Part shown: positions 26,176-35,936 of the stretch, piece after piece
Layout of the letters: each line of letters opens with the position of its first letter
Numbering within the stretch: position 1 is the first letter of the stretch
Origin: Lactobacillus equicursoris DSM 19284 = JCM 14600 = CIP 110162
Lineage (GTDB): Bacteria; Bacillota; Bacilli; Lactobacillales; Lactobacillaceae
Direction of reading: 5' to 3'
Assembly: GCF_001434815.1 (NCBI RefSeq)
Contig: NZ_AZDU01000009.1
Span: 1 to 49,467 of the forward strand
DNA: 49,467 bases
Translations under genes and position numbers: made by a program
The notes under the pieces: generated by a model
Told to the model about the DNA's origin: nothing
Databases searched by the model: none
Seen by the model: only the letters and a program-made list of their open reading frames with translations

Positions 26176-26176
<1 letters not shown>
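24623..26176 (-). CDS. guaA: GMP synthase (glutamine-hydrolysing)
   Basis: Converts XMP to GMP. The 517 residues contain the class I glutamine amidotransferase domain with the nucleophile C88 in GICYGMQ and the histidine-glutamate pair in IQFHAEV. The ATP-pyrophosphatase domain with PP-loop SGGVDSS follows (about 229-235), and then the dimerisation domain ending in KPPATIEYE. It overlaps the end of guaB by one base, forming a guaB-guaA operon for IMP to GMP, closed by an intrinsic terminator. Confidence 0.98.
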
Positions 26177-27345
<1,169 letters not shown>

Positions 27346-27375
27346 TCAAAAAACTCTGATACTTTTAATTAGACA

Positions 27376-27404
27376 ACTTTACACGTTTTTTAGCCTTAGG
27401 TCAA
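27376..27404 (-). promoter_or_regulatory. guaBA promoter
   Basis: TTGACC and TAAAGT on the minus strand with a 17-base spacer, about 40 bases before the guaB start. Confidence 0.85.
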
Positions 27405-27483
27405 CAAAAAGCGAATCATTGGCTTATTTTTTTAATCAATTGCTTATTTACAGCCCAAATTCGCAATTTTTCCACAAATATAT

Positions 27484-27512
27484 TTGATTTAATTCGGTTT
27501 TTGCTGTAATAT
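27484..27512 (+). promoter_or_regulatory. xpt-pbuX promoter
   Basis: TTGATT (27484-27489), 17 bases, TAATAT (27507-27512), placing the transcript start about 20 bases before the purine aptamer. Confidence 0.7.
27489..27501 (-). promoter_or_regulatory. PurBox-like PurR site
   Basis: AAAACCGAATTAA on the minus strand, close to the lactococcal PurBox consensus AWWWCCGAACWWT. It occupies the spacer of the xpt promoter and lies about 90 bases upstream of the guaB promoter. Confidence 0.5.
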
Positions 27513-27540
27513 TTAGCAATAACTTAACAAATTATCTTAT

Positions 27541-27603
27541 CTATATATCGCTGTAATATGGTCAGCAGTCTCTACCCGGGGCCGTAAATCCCGGACTATA
27601 GGT
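27541..27603 (+). promoter_or_regulatory. Guanine riboswitch (purine aptamer) upstream of xpt
   Basis: The aptamer shows the TAATATGG joining region, loop and core TCTCTACC, CCGTAAAT, and the 3' core GACTATAGG. P1 pairs CTATA with TATAG. The specificity base is C in GACTAT, so it is the guanine (xpt) class, not adenine. After P1 an antiterminator can form: AGGTACTAGAAG (27600-27611) pairs with CTTCTTTTACCT (27642-27653), in competition with the terminator. Confidence 0.96.
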
Positions 27604-27640
27604 ACTAGAAGTCTGTTCGACAATATTTGATATTGCCCTA

Positions 27641-27687
27641 GCTTCTTTTACCTGCTTTTTCGTAGTTTTGGTAAAAGAGGCTTTTTG
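27641..27687 (+). terminator. Riboswitch-controlled terminator of xpt-pbuX
   Basis: GCTTCTTTTACC pairs with GGTAAAAGAGGC (one G-U) followed by T5. It forms when guanine or hypoxanthine stabilises the aptamer. Confidence 0.92.
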
Positions 27688-27719
27688 CTTTTATCGTTTA
27701 TTTGTTCATAAGGAGTAAC

Positions 27720-28289
27720 ATGAAGCTTTTAGAAGAACGTATTGAAAAAGATGGCGTTGTTTTGCCTGGGGATGTCTTAAAAGTTAATTCCTTCCTCAAC
27801 CACCAAATCGATCCCCAATTAATGATGACTCTGGGCGAAGAATTTGCCCGCCTCTTTAAAGACGCCGGCGTCACCCGCGTCTTGACGGCAGAAGCCAGCG
27901 GGATCGCTCCCGGGATCATGGCTGCCTACTGCTTGGGCGTACCGATGGTCTTTGCCAGAAAAAAGAAGCCATCTACGGTAACCGACAACGTCTACACCGC
28001 TGAAGTCTTCTCTTATACCAAGCACGTAACCAACACCATCTCTGTTGAAGCCAAGTTCTTGGACAAAGACGACAAGATCTTGGTGATCGACGACTTCTTG
28101 GCTAACGGCGAAGCAGCCAAAGGCTTGATCTCTTTGGCTGAACAAGCCGGCGCTGAAGTCGTTGGCGTGGGCGTTGTCGTTGAAAAAGCCTTCCAAGGCG
28201 GCCATGACTGGCTGCTTGACCACGGCTACCGCTTGGAAGCTTTGGCCAGCATCAAGGAATTCAAAGACGGCAAGGTTATCTTTAACTAA
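27720..28289 (+). CDS. xpt: Xanthine phosphoribosyltransferase
   Basis: Salvages xanthine with PRPP to XMP. The PRPP-binding loop ILVIDDFLANGEA (about 119-131) is intact and the 189-residue length equals that of other Gram-positive Xpt proteins. The start at 27720 is chosen because AAGGAG lies directly upstream; an in-frame codon at 27702 would place the ribosome site inside the gene. It forms an operon with pbuX 27 bases downstream, under guanine riboswitch control. Confidence 0.96.
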   Translation: MKLLEERIEKDGVVLPGDVLKVNSFLNHQIDPQLMMTLGEEFARLFKDAGVTRVLTAEASGIAPGIMAAYCLGVPMVFARKKKPSTVTDNVYTAEVFSYTKHVTNTISVEAKFLDKDDKILVIDDFLANGEAAKGLISLAEQAGAEVVGVGVVVEKAFQGGHDWLLDHGYRLEALASIKEFKDGKVIFN

Positions 28290-28316
28290 GATTTACGTGG
28301 GAGTAAAAACTAAAAA

Positions 28317-29606
28317 ATGGATCAAACTCAAGAACCATCACAAGGACGTTCTTTTGTACTGGGCCTGCAGCACCTGTTAGCCATGTATTCTGGCGCAGTT
28401 GCAGTTCCAATCTTGATTGGGAACGCCCTGCACTTTAACTCAGAACAATTGACTTACCTGGTTTCCATCGACATCTTCATGTGCGGGCTGGCTACTCTGC
28501 TCCAATTGATGCGGAACCGCTACTTTGGGATTGGCTTACCAGTCGTTTTAGGCTGCGCCATCCAAGCCGTTGCCCCACTTGAAATGATCGGGCAAAAGTA
28601 CTCAGTCGGCACCATGTACGGGTCCATCATCGTGGCCGGGATCTTCGTCTTCTTGATCGCTGGGGTCTTCTCCAAGATCAAAAAGCTCTTCCCGCCAGTC
28701 GTTACCGGGACTTTGATCACCACGATCGGTTTAACCCTGATCCCAGTCGGTATCCAAAACCTGGGCGGAGGCACGGCGACAGCAAAGGACTTTGGCAGTC
28801 CCAAGAACTTGATCGTTAGCTTTGTGACCATCTTGGTCATCGTGGCCTTACAAGCCTTTGCTAAGGGCTTCTTGTCCTCCATCTCTGTTTTGGTTGGCCT
28901 GATTGTCGGCACCCTCTTAGCAGCCTGCCTGGGCATGGTTAGCCTGACTCCAGTTAGTCAAGCAGCCTGGTTCCACTTCCCACAATTCTTCTACTTCGGG
29001 ATGCCAAAATTTGAATGGTCATCCAGCTTAACCATGATGATTATCGCCCTGGTTTCCATGGTGGAATCAACTGGCGTCTTCTTCGCCTTGGGCGACTTGC
29101 TGGGCAAGGAAATTACGGAAGATGACTTAAAGCGTGGCTACCGGGCTGAAGGCTTGGCCCAAATCTTCGGCGGCCTCTTCAACACCTTCCCATACACGAC
29201 CTTCTCCCAAAACGTAGGTCTGCTCCAATTGTCCGGTATTCGGTCCAAGCGGCCAATCTACTGGGCAGCTGGCCTTTTGATGGCCATGGGGCTCTTGCCA
29301 AAGGTCGGTGCCCTGGTAACCATCATGCCAACTGCCGTTTTGGGCGGGGCCATGGTGGTCATGTTCTCCTCCATCGCCGTGCAAGGGATCAAGATGCTCT
29401 TAAAGGTTGACTTTAACGACAACCACAACCTCTTGATCGTAGCCATCTCCTTGGGGCTGGGCCTGGGCGTATCAGTTTACCCAAGTATCTTCCAATTCCT
29501 GCCTGCATCCCTCCAGCTTTTCCTGGAAAACGGGATCGTTATTGCCTCCATCTCTTCAGTTCTCTTGAACCTGATCTTTAAGGGCAAAAAGGGATTGGAC
29601 GAATAA
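28317..29606 (+). CDS. pbuX: Xanthine/uracil-type purine permease (NCS2 family)
   Basis: A 429-residue proton-coupled nucleobase symporter with about 14 helices. Features of the NAT/NCS2 family include the QHLLAMYSGAVAVPILIG opening, GCAIQAVAP, the central ESTGVFFALGDLLGK region and the conserved NTFPYTTFSQNVGLLQLSGI stretch. Co-transcription with xpt behind a guanine riboswitch points to xanthine as substrate. GGGAG precedes the start. Confidence 0.94.
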   Translation: MDQTQEPSQGRSFVLGLQHLLAMYSGAVAVPILIGNALHFNSEQLTYLVSIDIFMCGLATLLQLMRNRYFGIGLPVVLGCAIQAVAPLEMIGQKYSVGTMYGSIIVAGIFVFLIAGVFSKIKKLFPPVVTGTLITTIGLTLIPVGIQNLGGGTATAKDFGSPKNLIVSFVTILVIVALQAFAKGFLSSISVLVGLIVGTLLAACLGMVSLTPVSQAAWFHFPQFFYFGMPKFEWSSSLTMMIIALVSMVESTGVFFALGDLLGKEITEDDLKRGYRAEGLAQIFGGLFNTFPYTTFSQNVGLLQLSGIRSKRPIYWAAGLLMAMGLLPKVGALVTIMPTAVLGGAMVVMFSSIAVQGIKMLLKVDFNDNHNLLIVAISLGLGLGVSVYPSIFQFLPASLQLFLENGIVIASISSVLLNLIFKGKKGLDE

Positions 29607-29641
29607 GTCAAATCTATACATTCATTGATTAGCGAAAATCG

Positions 29642-29666
29642 AAGCTGCCACTTGGCAGCTTTTTTC
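29642..29666 (+). terminator. pbuX terminator
   Basis: AAGCTGCC and GGCAGCTT around ACTT with six T residues. Confidence 0.9.
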
Positions 29667-29672
29667 TTTTGC

Positions 29673-30026
29673 CTACAGCACGATCACCTGCACGATCTCG
29701 TCTAAATCCAGCTTTTGCTGACCAATCAAGATTCCGCCTTCCTGGTCAGTCGAAACCGGCCCCGTTACCGTCTTAAAGTGGCCCTCGCTGTCGACTTGGC
29801 TGAGAACGACCTTGACCTGCTTTTCGCTAAAGCAGGCTAGGTAAAGGGCATTAGCTGCCTCTTCTTGACTCATCATTTCCGGCTTAAAAGCGGGCGCTGC
29901 ATTAGTTTTGCGGGCCTTAGCCAATTGCTCGCGGTGGTCGCTTAGGAAAAAGCCTTCCCACTTCAGCATCCCCCGGTCTTGGTAGTGGGCAAAAAAGTCC
30001 TCTACCCGCTTGTCAAAGGCACTCAT
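29673..30026 (-). CDS. YolD-like protein
   Basis: A 117-residue protein of the YolD family, small proteins that accompany Y-family polymerases in Gram-positive bacteria. The family core DRGMLKWEGFFLSDH (about 17-31) is clear; the remainder fits a small beta-rich fold. Its ATG overlaps the stop of the polymerase gene by four bases (ATGA), so the two are translationally coupled. Its function is not established; an accessory role to the polymerase is inferred. Confidence 0.85.
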   Translation of the reverse strand: MSAFDKRVEDFFAHYQDRGMLKWEGFFLSDHREQLAKARKTNAAPAFKPEMMSQEEAANALYLACFSEKQVKVVLSQVDSEGHFKTVTGPVSTDQEGGILIGQQKLDLDEIVQVIVL

Positions 30027-31303
30027 GCCTGGTGGCCACCAATCAGGCGGCTGCGGCGAATAGCCGTTGCGCCCGGCAAGAGGCTGGCGGCCCGGACCAG
30101 GCTGACAAAGCCGTATTTGTTCCGGATTTGGTCCACAATCTGGTCAAAGCGCCGCTTCTTTTCGGCTGCTTCCGGGGAAATAAACAAGTCCAGCTGTATG
30201 GCCGCTGCCGGAGTCAGGTAGCCGCAAGATACCCCCAACTGCCGGACGGCTTGCCCCTGCCAATTTTGGCGAAAAATTCTCCACAGATAATCCACCAGAT
30301 CTTTGGACACATCGGTGGGCGTGATCTTGACCTGCTTGGTAAAGCCGCGCTCTTCTTCTAAATAGGAGTAGCCGACTTCTAGGCGGACCTGACCGGCTAA
30401 AAGTCCCTTAGCCCGGATCCGGCTGGCTACTTGGTCAGCTAATTCCTCGATCACGATCTCGATCTGCCGCTGGTCCAAGTAGTCCCGGTCTAAGATCTGT
30501 GAGTTTCCGCAGCTTTTCCCATGGGGCCGGCGCTCTTTGATGATACTCCGGTCCACCCCCCAGCTGATGGCAAAAAGCTGGTCGCCCAAAATACCAAATT
30601 CCTTGTGAAGTACAGCGGGATCGCTGTGGGCCAGCTGGTACATGTTATGGATACCCAGTCTTTCCAGCCTCCGCGCCGTCCGGGTATTGATGCTCCACAC
30701 GTCTTCCAGCTGCTTGACCTGCCAGATGGTATCAGGAACGTCGATATAGTGCCAGTAGGCAATCATCGACTTGCGGTGCTTGGCTGACAGGTCCATGGCC
30801 AGTTTGGCCAGCAAAGGATTTTCCCCAATCCCGCAGGTGGTATAAAGGCCTAGTTCATCATGGATGTCCTTTTGAATCTTTCGGGCCACCAAGTATGGAT
30901 CGTCGCCAAACAGCTTCCAAGAAGCAGTCATGTCGATCATGGCTTCATCAATCGAGTAGACATAAATATCCTCATCAGCAGCATATTTTCTAAAAATCTC
31001 CCGCACTGCCATGCTCTTTTCAATATATAACGACATGTGCGGCTGGACGATCATTAAATCTGGTGCTTCTTGCCGGCTGGGCAGGTCTTTGGCCCGCATA
31101 ACGTTCTTTAAGCCGTACTTGCTCTTGGCCACAGGAGAAGCCGCCATGACCAAGGCACTCTTTCCGGCTTCTGGCCGAGACAAGACGACGAGCGGTACCA
31201 TCATCGGGTTCAGCCCCAGTCGCAGGGCCTCACACGAGGCAAAAAAGGACTTGTTGTCAATCATGAAAATAACCCGGTGCGGCTCATAGCGGTAATCATA
31301 CAT
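30023..31303 (-). CDS. Y-family DNA polymerase (UmuC/UvrX-like)
   Basis: An error-prone translesion polymerase of 426 residues. The palm begins FMIDNKSFFASCEAL with the first metal aspartate. The catalytic YSIDEAMIDMT holds the D-E pair, and ENPLLAKLAMDLSAKH is the finger-thumb region. A little-finger domain and a basic C-terminus follow. The first methionine of the long frame (31345) is a GTG inside a LexA box; I chose the ATG at 31303 because GAGGGGG lies eight bases before it and homologous sequence starts there. Two DinR/LexA boxes upstream make this an SOS gene. The downstream yolD gene overlaps by four bases. Confidence 0.92.
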   Translation of the reverse strand: MYDYRYEPHRVIFMIDNKSFFASCEALRLGLNPMMVPLVVLSRPEAGKSALVMAASPVAKSKYGLKNVMRAKDLPSRQEAPDLMIVQPHMSLYIEKSMAVREIFRKYAADEDIYVYSIDEAMIDMTASWKLFGDDPYLVARKIQKDIHDELGLYTTCGIGENPLLAKLAMDLSAKHRKSMIAYWHYIDVPDTIWQVKQLEDVWSINTRTARRLERLGIHNMYQLAHSDPAVLHKEFGILGDQLFAISWGVDRSIIKERRPHGKSCGNSQILDRDYLDQRQIEIVIEELADQVASRIRAKGLLAGQVRLEVGYSYLEEERGFTKQVKITPTDVSKDLVDYLWRIFRQNWQGQAVRQLGVSCGYLTPAAAIQLDLFISPEAAEKKRRFDQIVDQIRNKYGFVSLVRAASLLPGATAIRRSRLIGGHQA

Positions 31304-31339
31304 CGTCTTTGCCCCCTCACTTGACATTTTCGTAATTTT

Positions 31340-31351
31340 GAACACTTGTTC
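31340..31351. promoter_or_regulatory. LexA/DinR (SOS) box 1
   Basis: GAACACTTGTTC, a perfect match to GAAC-N4-GTTC, just downstream of the predicted transcript start. Confidence 0.9.
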
Positions 31352-31367
31352 GAAACTTGATAACTCT

Positions 31368-31395
31368 ATTTTAGAACGTTAGTTCGAAATTACAA
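31368..31395 (-). promoter_or_regulatory. Promoter of the SOS polymerase operon
   Basis: TTGTAA and TAAAAT on the minus strand with a 16-base spacer that holds LexA box 2. Confidence 0.75.
31374..31385. promoter_or_regulatory. LexA/DinR (SOS) box 2
   Basis: GAACGTTAGTTC fills the spacer between the -35 and -10 boxes, an ideal repression position. Confidence 0.9.
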
Positions 31396-31404
31396 GCGAA
31401 CGCA

Positions 31405-31440
31405 GAAAAAAATTGCTTCAAAATTTTTGAAGCAATTTTC
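31405..31440 (-). terminator. guaC terminator
   Basis: AAAATTGCTTCAAAA and TTTTGAAGCAATTTTTTT on the minus strand. Confidence 0.88.
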
Positions 31441-31477
31441 GTTTTATTCAGTTTTACCTTTTTCATTGTTATTCGGC

Positions 31478-32470
31478 TTAATAGTCGCCGTTCATGATCG
31501 TGTTCTTGACGATCACGTAGTCAACCCGCTTGATTGATTCTAGGTCCTTGCCGCCGGCGTAAGAAATTGAAGACTGCAAGTCTTCCTTCATCTCTTCCAA
31601 AGTGTCGGCGATGTGGCCCCGGTATGGCACCAGCATCTGCTCGCCTTCAACGTTGCGGTAAGCACCCTTTTGCACTTCACTGGCTGAGCCCCAATATTGC
31701 TTATAGGTCTTGCCGTCAATCTTGATGATGTTGCCAGGAGATTCTTCATGACCAGCTAGCATGGAGCCGATCATGACCATGCTGGCGCCGAAGCGGACCG
31801 ACTTGGCGATGTCACCGTTGTGGCGGATGCCGCCGTCAGCGATCAATGGCTTTCTGGCTACCTTGCTGCACATTCTTAAAGCTGCTAACTGCCAGCCGCC
31901 CGTACCAAAACCGGTCTTGAGCTTGGTGATGCAGGCCTTGCCTGGGCCAACGCCCACCTTGGTAGCGTCAGCACCGGCATTTTCCAGTTCCCGGACAGCT
32001 TCTGGGGTAGCCACGTTGCCGACCGTCAAAAAGGTATCTGGCATCTTTTCCTTGATGTACTTAATCATCTTGATCACGTAAACGGAATGACCGTGGGCCA
32101 CATCGATAGTGGTGTATTCTGGGATCAAGTTTTCCTTAACCAGACTGTCGATAAAGTTGTATTCGTCATCCTTGATGCCAACGGAAATTGAGGCAAAAAG
32201 GCCCTTTTCGTGCATCATCTTGATAAAACCAGCCCGCTTTTCTGGGGCAAAGCGGTGCATCACATAGTAGTAGCCATTTTCTGCCAGCCAAACAGCTAAG
32301 TTTTCATCGATTACGCTGGCCATGTTGGCTGGAACGACTGGAATCTTAAAAGTTCGGTTTCCAAACTTAACGCTAGTATCGCATTCCTTACGGGATTTTA
32401 CAATTGCTTTGTTGGGAACCAGTTGAATATCATCATAGTCAAAGGCTTCCATACTGAAATAATTACTCAC
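31478..32470 (-). CDS. guaC: GMP reductase
   Basis: Reductively deaminates GMP to IMP, letting salvaged guanine feed adenine nucleotides. It shares the TIM-barrel of IMP dehydrogenase. The catalytic cysteine is C180 in [15 protein letters not shown], and the short 330-residue form without CBS domains identifies GMP reductase, not IMPDH. Start is GTG with AAGGAG eight bases upstream. It is monocistronic and divergent from purA, with which it completes GMP to AMP conversion. Confidence 0.96.
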   Translation of the reverse strand: MSNYFSMEAFDYDDIQLVPNKAIVKSRKECDTSVKFGNRTFKIPVVPANMASVIDENLAVWLAENGYYYVMHRFAPEKRAGFIKMMHEKGLFASISVGIKDDEYNFIDSLVKENLIPEYTTIDVAHGHSVYVIKMIKYIKEKMPDTFLTVGNVATPEAVRELENAGADATKVGVGPGKACITKLKTGFGTGGWQLAALRMCSKVARKPLIADGGIRHNGDIAKSVRFGASMVMIGSMLAGHEESPGNIIKIDGKTYKQYWGSASEVQKGAYRNVEGEQMLVPYRGHIADTLEEMKEDLQSSISYAGGKDLESIKRVDYVIVKNTIMNGDY

Positions 32471-32502
32471 TTTTCCAGCTCCTTTTCTAAATTACCTTTG
32501 AT

Positions 32503-32531
32503 ACTTTACTTACATTTTTATAAAAAGTCAA
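32503..32531 (-). promoter_or_regulatory. guaC promoter
   Basis: TTGACT and TAAAGT on the minus strand, 17-base spacer. A CCGAATAAG element lies a few bases upstream of the -35. Confidence 0.8.
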
Positions 32532-32535
32532 GACT

Positions 32536-32579
32536 TATTCGGACAATTCACGAACGTTTAAAAAATATTATTCGGATTT
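32536..32579. promoter_or_regulatory. PurBox-like elements between guaC and purA
   Basis: TTATTCGG occurs at 32535-32542 and 32568-32575, with a CGAACG at 32551-32556 between. The second copy in context, read on the minus strand, is AAATCCGAATAAT (32579-32567), one mismatch from AWWWCCGAACWWT. Each copy sits just upstream of the -35 of one of the divergent promoters. Confidence 0.5.
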
Positions 32580-32582
32580 TTA

Positions 32583-32611
32583 TTGACTAATTGGCTCGTA
32601 AATGCTAATCT
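32583..32611 (+). promoter_or_regulatory. purA promoter
   Basis: TTGACT (32583-32588), 17 bases, TAATCT (32606-32611). Confidence 0.8.
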
Positions 32612-32643
32612 TTCATACGTAAGTTTAACGAAATATTTTTTGA

Positions 32644-33942
<1,299 letters not shown>

Positions 33943-33959
33943 AAAAATTGATACCTACT

Positions 33960-33987
33960 AAGAACCTCGTCTTTGACGGGGTTCTTT
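33960..33987 (+). terminator. purA terminator
   Basis: AAGAACCTCGTC and GACGGGGTTCTT around TTT, then a short T run. Confidence 0.85.
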
Positions 33988-34010
33988 ATTTTGGCAAAAA
34001 ATGTTTTATC

Positions 34011-34038
34011 TTGTTTTACTTGAAGAAAGTGCTACCAT
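34011..34038 (+). promoter_or_regulatory. Promoter of the duplicated membrane protein gene
   Basis: TTGTTT, 16 bases and TACCAT, about 40 bases before the start codon. Confidence 0.5.
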
Positions 34039-34078
34039 AGAGGCGTAAATAATATTATTTGGAGGAGATGTTTTTATC

Positions 34079-34549
34079 ATGAAAAGCAAAAATCTTTTTC
34101 AATCCGTAAAGGATGTACTAAATGGTAAAATCGCTCTAAGTATCTTTACCTTTTCTACTACCTTCATAGCTGGTTTTGCGGCAGCGACTGTTGCCTTAGG
34201 GCTCAAGGGCGGTTATCATAACAGCCCCATAGCCGAAGCTATTATCTGCGGACTTATCCTCTTGTTCTATGGTATCTATGGCACATACAAGCTCTACAAG
34301 TTAAACAAGGTAAAAGTCAAGTTGACTACTAATAAATTTAGAGAGAGATTGTGGAATATTTTAACTGGAAAGGGAAGTTTGAGCATTATTGCGTTTTCTG
34401 ATTCTTTATTTGCTGGCTTTGCAGTTGGGGCTATCGCCTTTTGGAATAGAAGCACAGGCAATTATGATCCAACCATTGAATTGGCCATAATCGCCATTTT
34501 CTCTTTTGGCTTTTCAATTGAAGAATTCTACAAGCTCAACAAAAAATAA
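34079..34549 (+). CDS. Four-helix membrane protein with internal duplication, unknown
   Basis: A 156-residue protein made of two similar halves, each with an amphipathic start, two membrane helices and a basic or YKL end. Half one (about 9-77) runs DVLNGKIALSIFTFSTTFIAGFAAATVAL to YKLYKLNK. Half two (about 91-156) runs NILTGKGSLSIIAFSDSLFAGFAVGAIAF to EEFYKLNKK. The matching G-K-x-x-LSI and F-AGFA positions show an ancient tandem duplication. I do not recognise the family. GGAGGAG lies upstream of the ATG, slightly far. It has its own promoter and terminator and is more AT-rich than purA. Confidence 0.8.
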   Translation: MKSKNLFQSVKDVLNGKIALSIFTFSTTFIAGFAAATVALGLKGGYHNSPIAEAIICGLILLFYGIYGTYKLYKLNKVKVKLTTNKFRERLWNILTGKGSLSIIAFSDSLFAGFAVGAIAFWNRSTGNYDPTIELAIIAIFSFGFSIEEFYKLNKK

Positions 34550-34555
34550 CACGCA

Positions 34556-34587
34556 AAAACCGTCTAGCTTAGAGCTAGACGGTTTTC
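34556..34587. terminator. Bidirectional terminator
   Basis: AAAACCGTCTAGC and GCTAGACGGTTTT around TTAGA, shared with convergent greA. Confidence 0.9.
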
Positions 34588-34591
34588 CACT

Positions 34592-35056
34592 TTAATTATC
34601 CACACTGAGGATGGTGACTTGGTAGTCTCCCATCGGCGCTTCAACCGTTACCACATCCCCGACCTTGTGGTGCATCAGGGCGTGGCCCAAAGGACTGTCA
34701 AAGGGCAGCTTGCCATCGCCTACAGCCTCTTCCATCCGGCCCACGATCTTGTAGCTTTCCTCTTCCCCATCGTCTTCATAGCGGATGGTAACATTTTTTC
34801 CCAGGTTGACCTTGCCGTCATTCTTGATCTCAATAATTTCTGCATACTTGAGCTGCTTGTTGAGATAGCGTACCCGGCTGTCCAAGTGCCGCAATTCCCT
34901 TTTGGCCGTTGAATATTCTGTATTTTCCGACAAGTCGCCCAGGGCCCTGGCCTCCTTTAAGTTCTGCACCCGTCTTGGCCGATCGGCCTTTAGCGCAGCG
35001 ATCTCGTCTTCAATCTGCTTGTAGCCTTCCTTGGTCATTTTTTGAAAGTATACCAT
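34592..35056 (-). CDS. greA: Transcription elongation factor GreA
   Basis: Inserts a coiled coil into the RNA polymerase secondary channel and stimulates cleavage of backtracked transcripts. The N-terminal coiled coil (about 1-75) has the acidic tip LGDLSENTEYSTAK. The C-terminal FKBP-like domain ends in VEAPMGDYQVTILSVDN with the LPFDSPLGHALMHHKVGD block. Length 154 residues is normal. The MVYFQKMT start is preceded by an AGGGGATC-type site. Confidence 0.96.
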   Translation of the reverse strand: MVYFQKMTKEGYKQIEDEIAALKADRPRRVQNLKEARALGDLSENTEYSTAKRELRHLDSRVRYLNKQLKYAEIIEIKNDGKVNLGKNVTIRYEDDGEEESYKIVGRMEEAVGDGKLPFDSPLGHALMHHKVGDVVTVEAPMGDYQVTILSVDN

Positions 35057-35133
35057 CTTGATCCCCTTTGCTTCTTCCAGTGAAATTCAATGCCTATAGT
35101 ATAGCTTGTTAAGCTGTTTTTGTAAAAAGTTTG

Positions 35134-35160
35134 TTAGCAGTCGAAAAAGTCGAGTGCTAA
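35134..35160. promoter_or_regulatory. CIRCE operator (HrcA site), one mismatch
   Basis: TTAGCAGTC-N9-GAGTGCTAA at 35134-35160 matches CIRCE (TTAGCACTC-N9-GAGTGCTAA) in 17 of 18 arm positions with the exact 9-base spacer. Confidence 0.88.
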
Positions 35161-35191
35161 TTGCACACTTTTTTAAAAAAGGGACTATAAT
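35161..35191 (+). promoter_or_regulatory. hsp20 promoter
   Basis: TATAAT at 35186-35191. The -35 is either TTGCAC (spacer 19) or the overlapping GCACAC (spacer 17), directly next to CIRCE. Confidence 0.7.
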
Positions 35192-35296
35192 ATTAGGTGT
35201 AGAGAAAGGAAAGCGATAACAAAGCAGCAATCCTTTCTCCCCTCTCTGTTTGTAAAAAAAGCAATTGAATAATTTGTTGAAGGGAAGTTTTAAATT

Positions 35297-35722
35297 ATGG
35301 CTAATGATTTGATGAACCGTTACAACGACTTGTTCGACCACATGGGGGGCTGGCTTGACAACTCCAAGGACTTCTTGGACAGCCACGCCTTTAGGAACAT
35401 TTTGCAATCAGACGTTGTTGAAGATGACAAAGAATACACTGTAAAGGTTGACGTACCAGGGATGAACAAGGATGACATCCACCTGGCATACAGCGATGGC
35501 ATTTTGACCATTTCTGGCCACCGCAGCACCTTCAAAGACGACAGTGACAAGAAGAAGAACTTGGTTCGCCAAGAACGCAGCGAAGGCTCCGTATCAAGAA
35601 GCTTTAGCTTGCCAAACGTAGATAAGAAGAACATCTCCGCTAAATTGGACAATGGCGTTTTGACCATCACCTTGCCAAAGGCTAGTCCAGTTGAAGACGA
35701 AGACAGCATCACGATCGAGTAA
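35297..35722 (+). CDS. Small heat shock protein Hsp20
   Basis: A 141-residue ATP-independent holdase. The alpha-crystallin domain covers about 43-135, with the VKVDVPGMNKDDI opening, the conserved FSLPNVDKKNISAKLDNGVLTITLPK core (read in pieces FSLPNVDK and NGVLTITLPK) and a C-terminal I-x-I-like SITIE tail. GAAGGGAAG precedes the ATG. It is monocistronic behind a CIRCE operator, so it should be repressed by HrcA and induced by heat; lactobacilli do regulate some small Hsp genes in this way. Confidence 0.95.
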   Translation: MANDLMNRYNDLFDHMGGWLDNSKDFLDSHAFRNILQSDVVEDDKEYTVKVDVPGMNKDDIHLAYSDGILTISGHRSTFKDDSDKKKNLVRQERSEGSVSRSFSLPNVDKKNISAKLDNGVLTITLPKASPVEDEDSITIE

Positions 35723-35745
35723 TTTTGCTAGGTCCGTAGAGTCAG

Positions 35746-35771
35746 AGAAGCCCTCATGGGCTTCTTTTTTT
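35746..35771 (+). terminator. hsp20 terminator
   Basis: AGAAGCCC and GGGCTTCT around TCAT with seven T residues. Confidence 0.92.
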
Positions 35772-35849
35772 GCCAAAAATTTCAGTATAAAACTTGTGAA
35801 ATTGTGAAAAGATGCCATTTAAGCATCAAAATTGACCGCTTAGGCAAAT

Positions 35850-35880
35850 TTGGTTTCTTCTCAATTAATCGCATTATAAT
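35850..35880 (+). promoter_or_regulatory. Promoter entering the peptide/quorum-sensing island
   Basis: A perfect TATAAT at 35875-35880. The best -35 (TTGGTT) is 19 bases away and poor, consistent with an activator-dependent promoter, but the activator site is not identifiable by eye. Confidence 0.5.
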
Positions 35881-35936
35881 AACGATTGTGATCAGAAGAT
35901 CATCCAAATTCAATTTGTGACCGGGAGGGTTTAACT

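Noticed and set aside
31304-31345. Start of the Y-family polymerase at 31345
   Set aside because: The codon is a GTG inside a LexA box, and a strong ribosome site fits the ATG at 31303.
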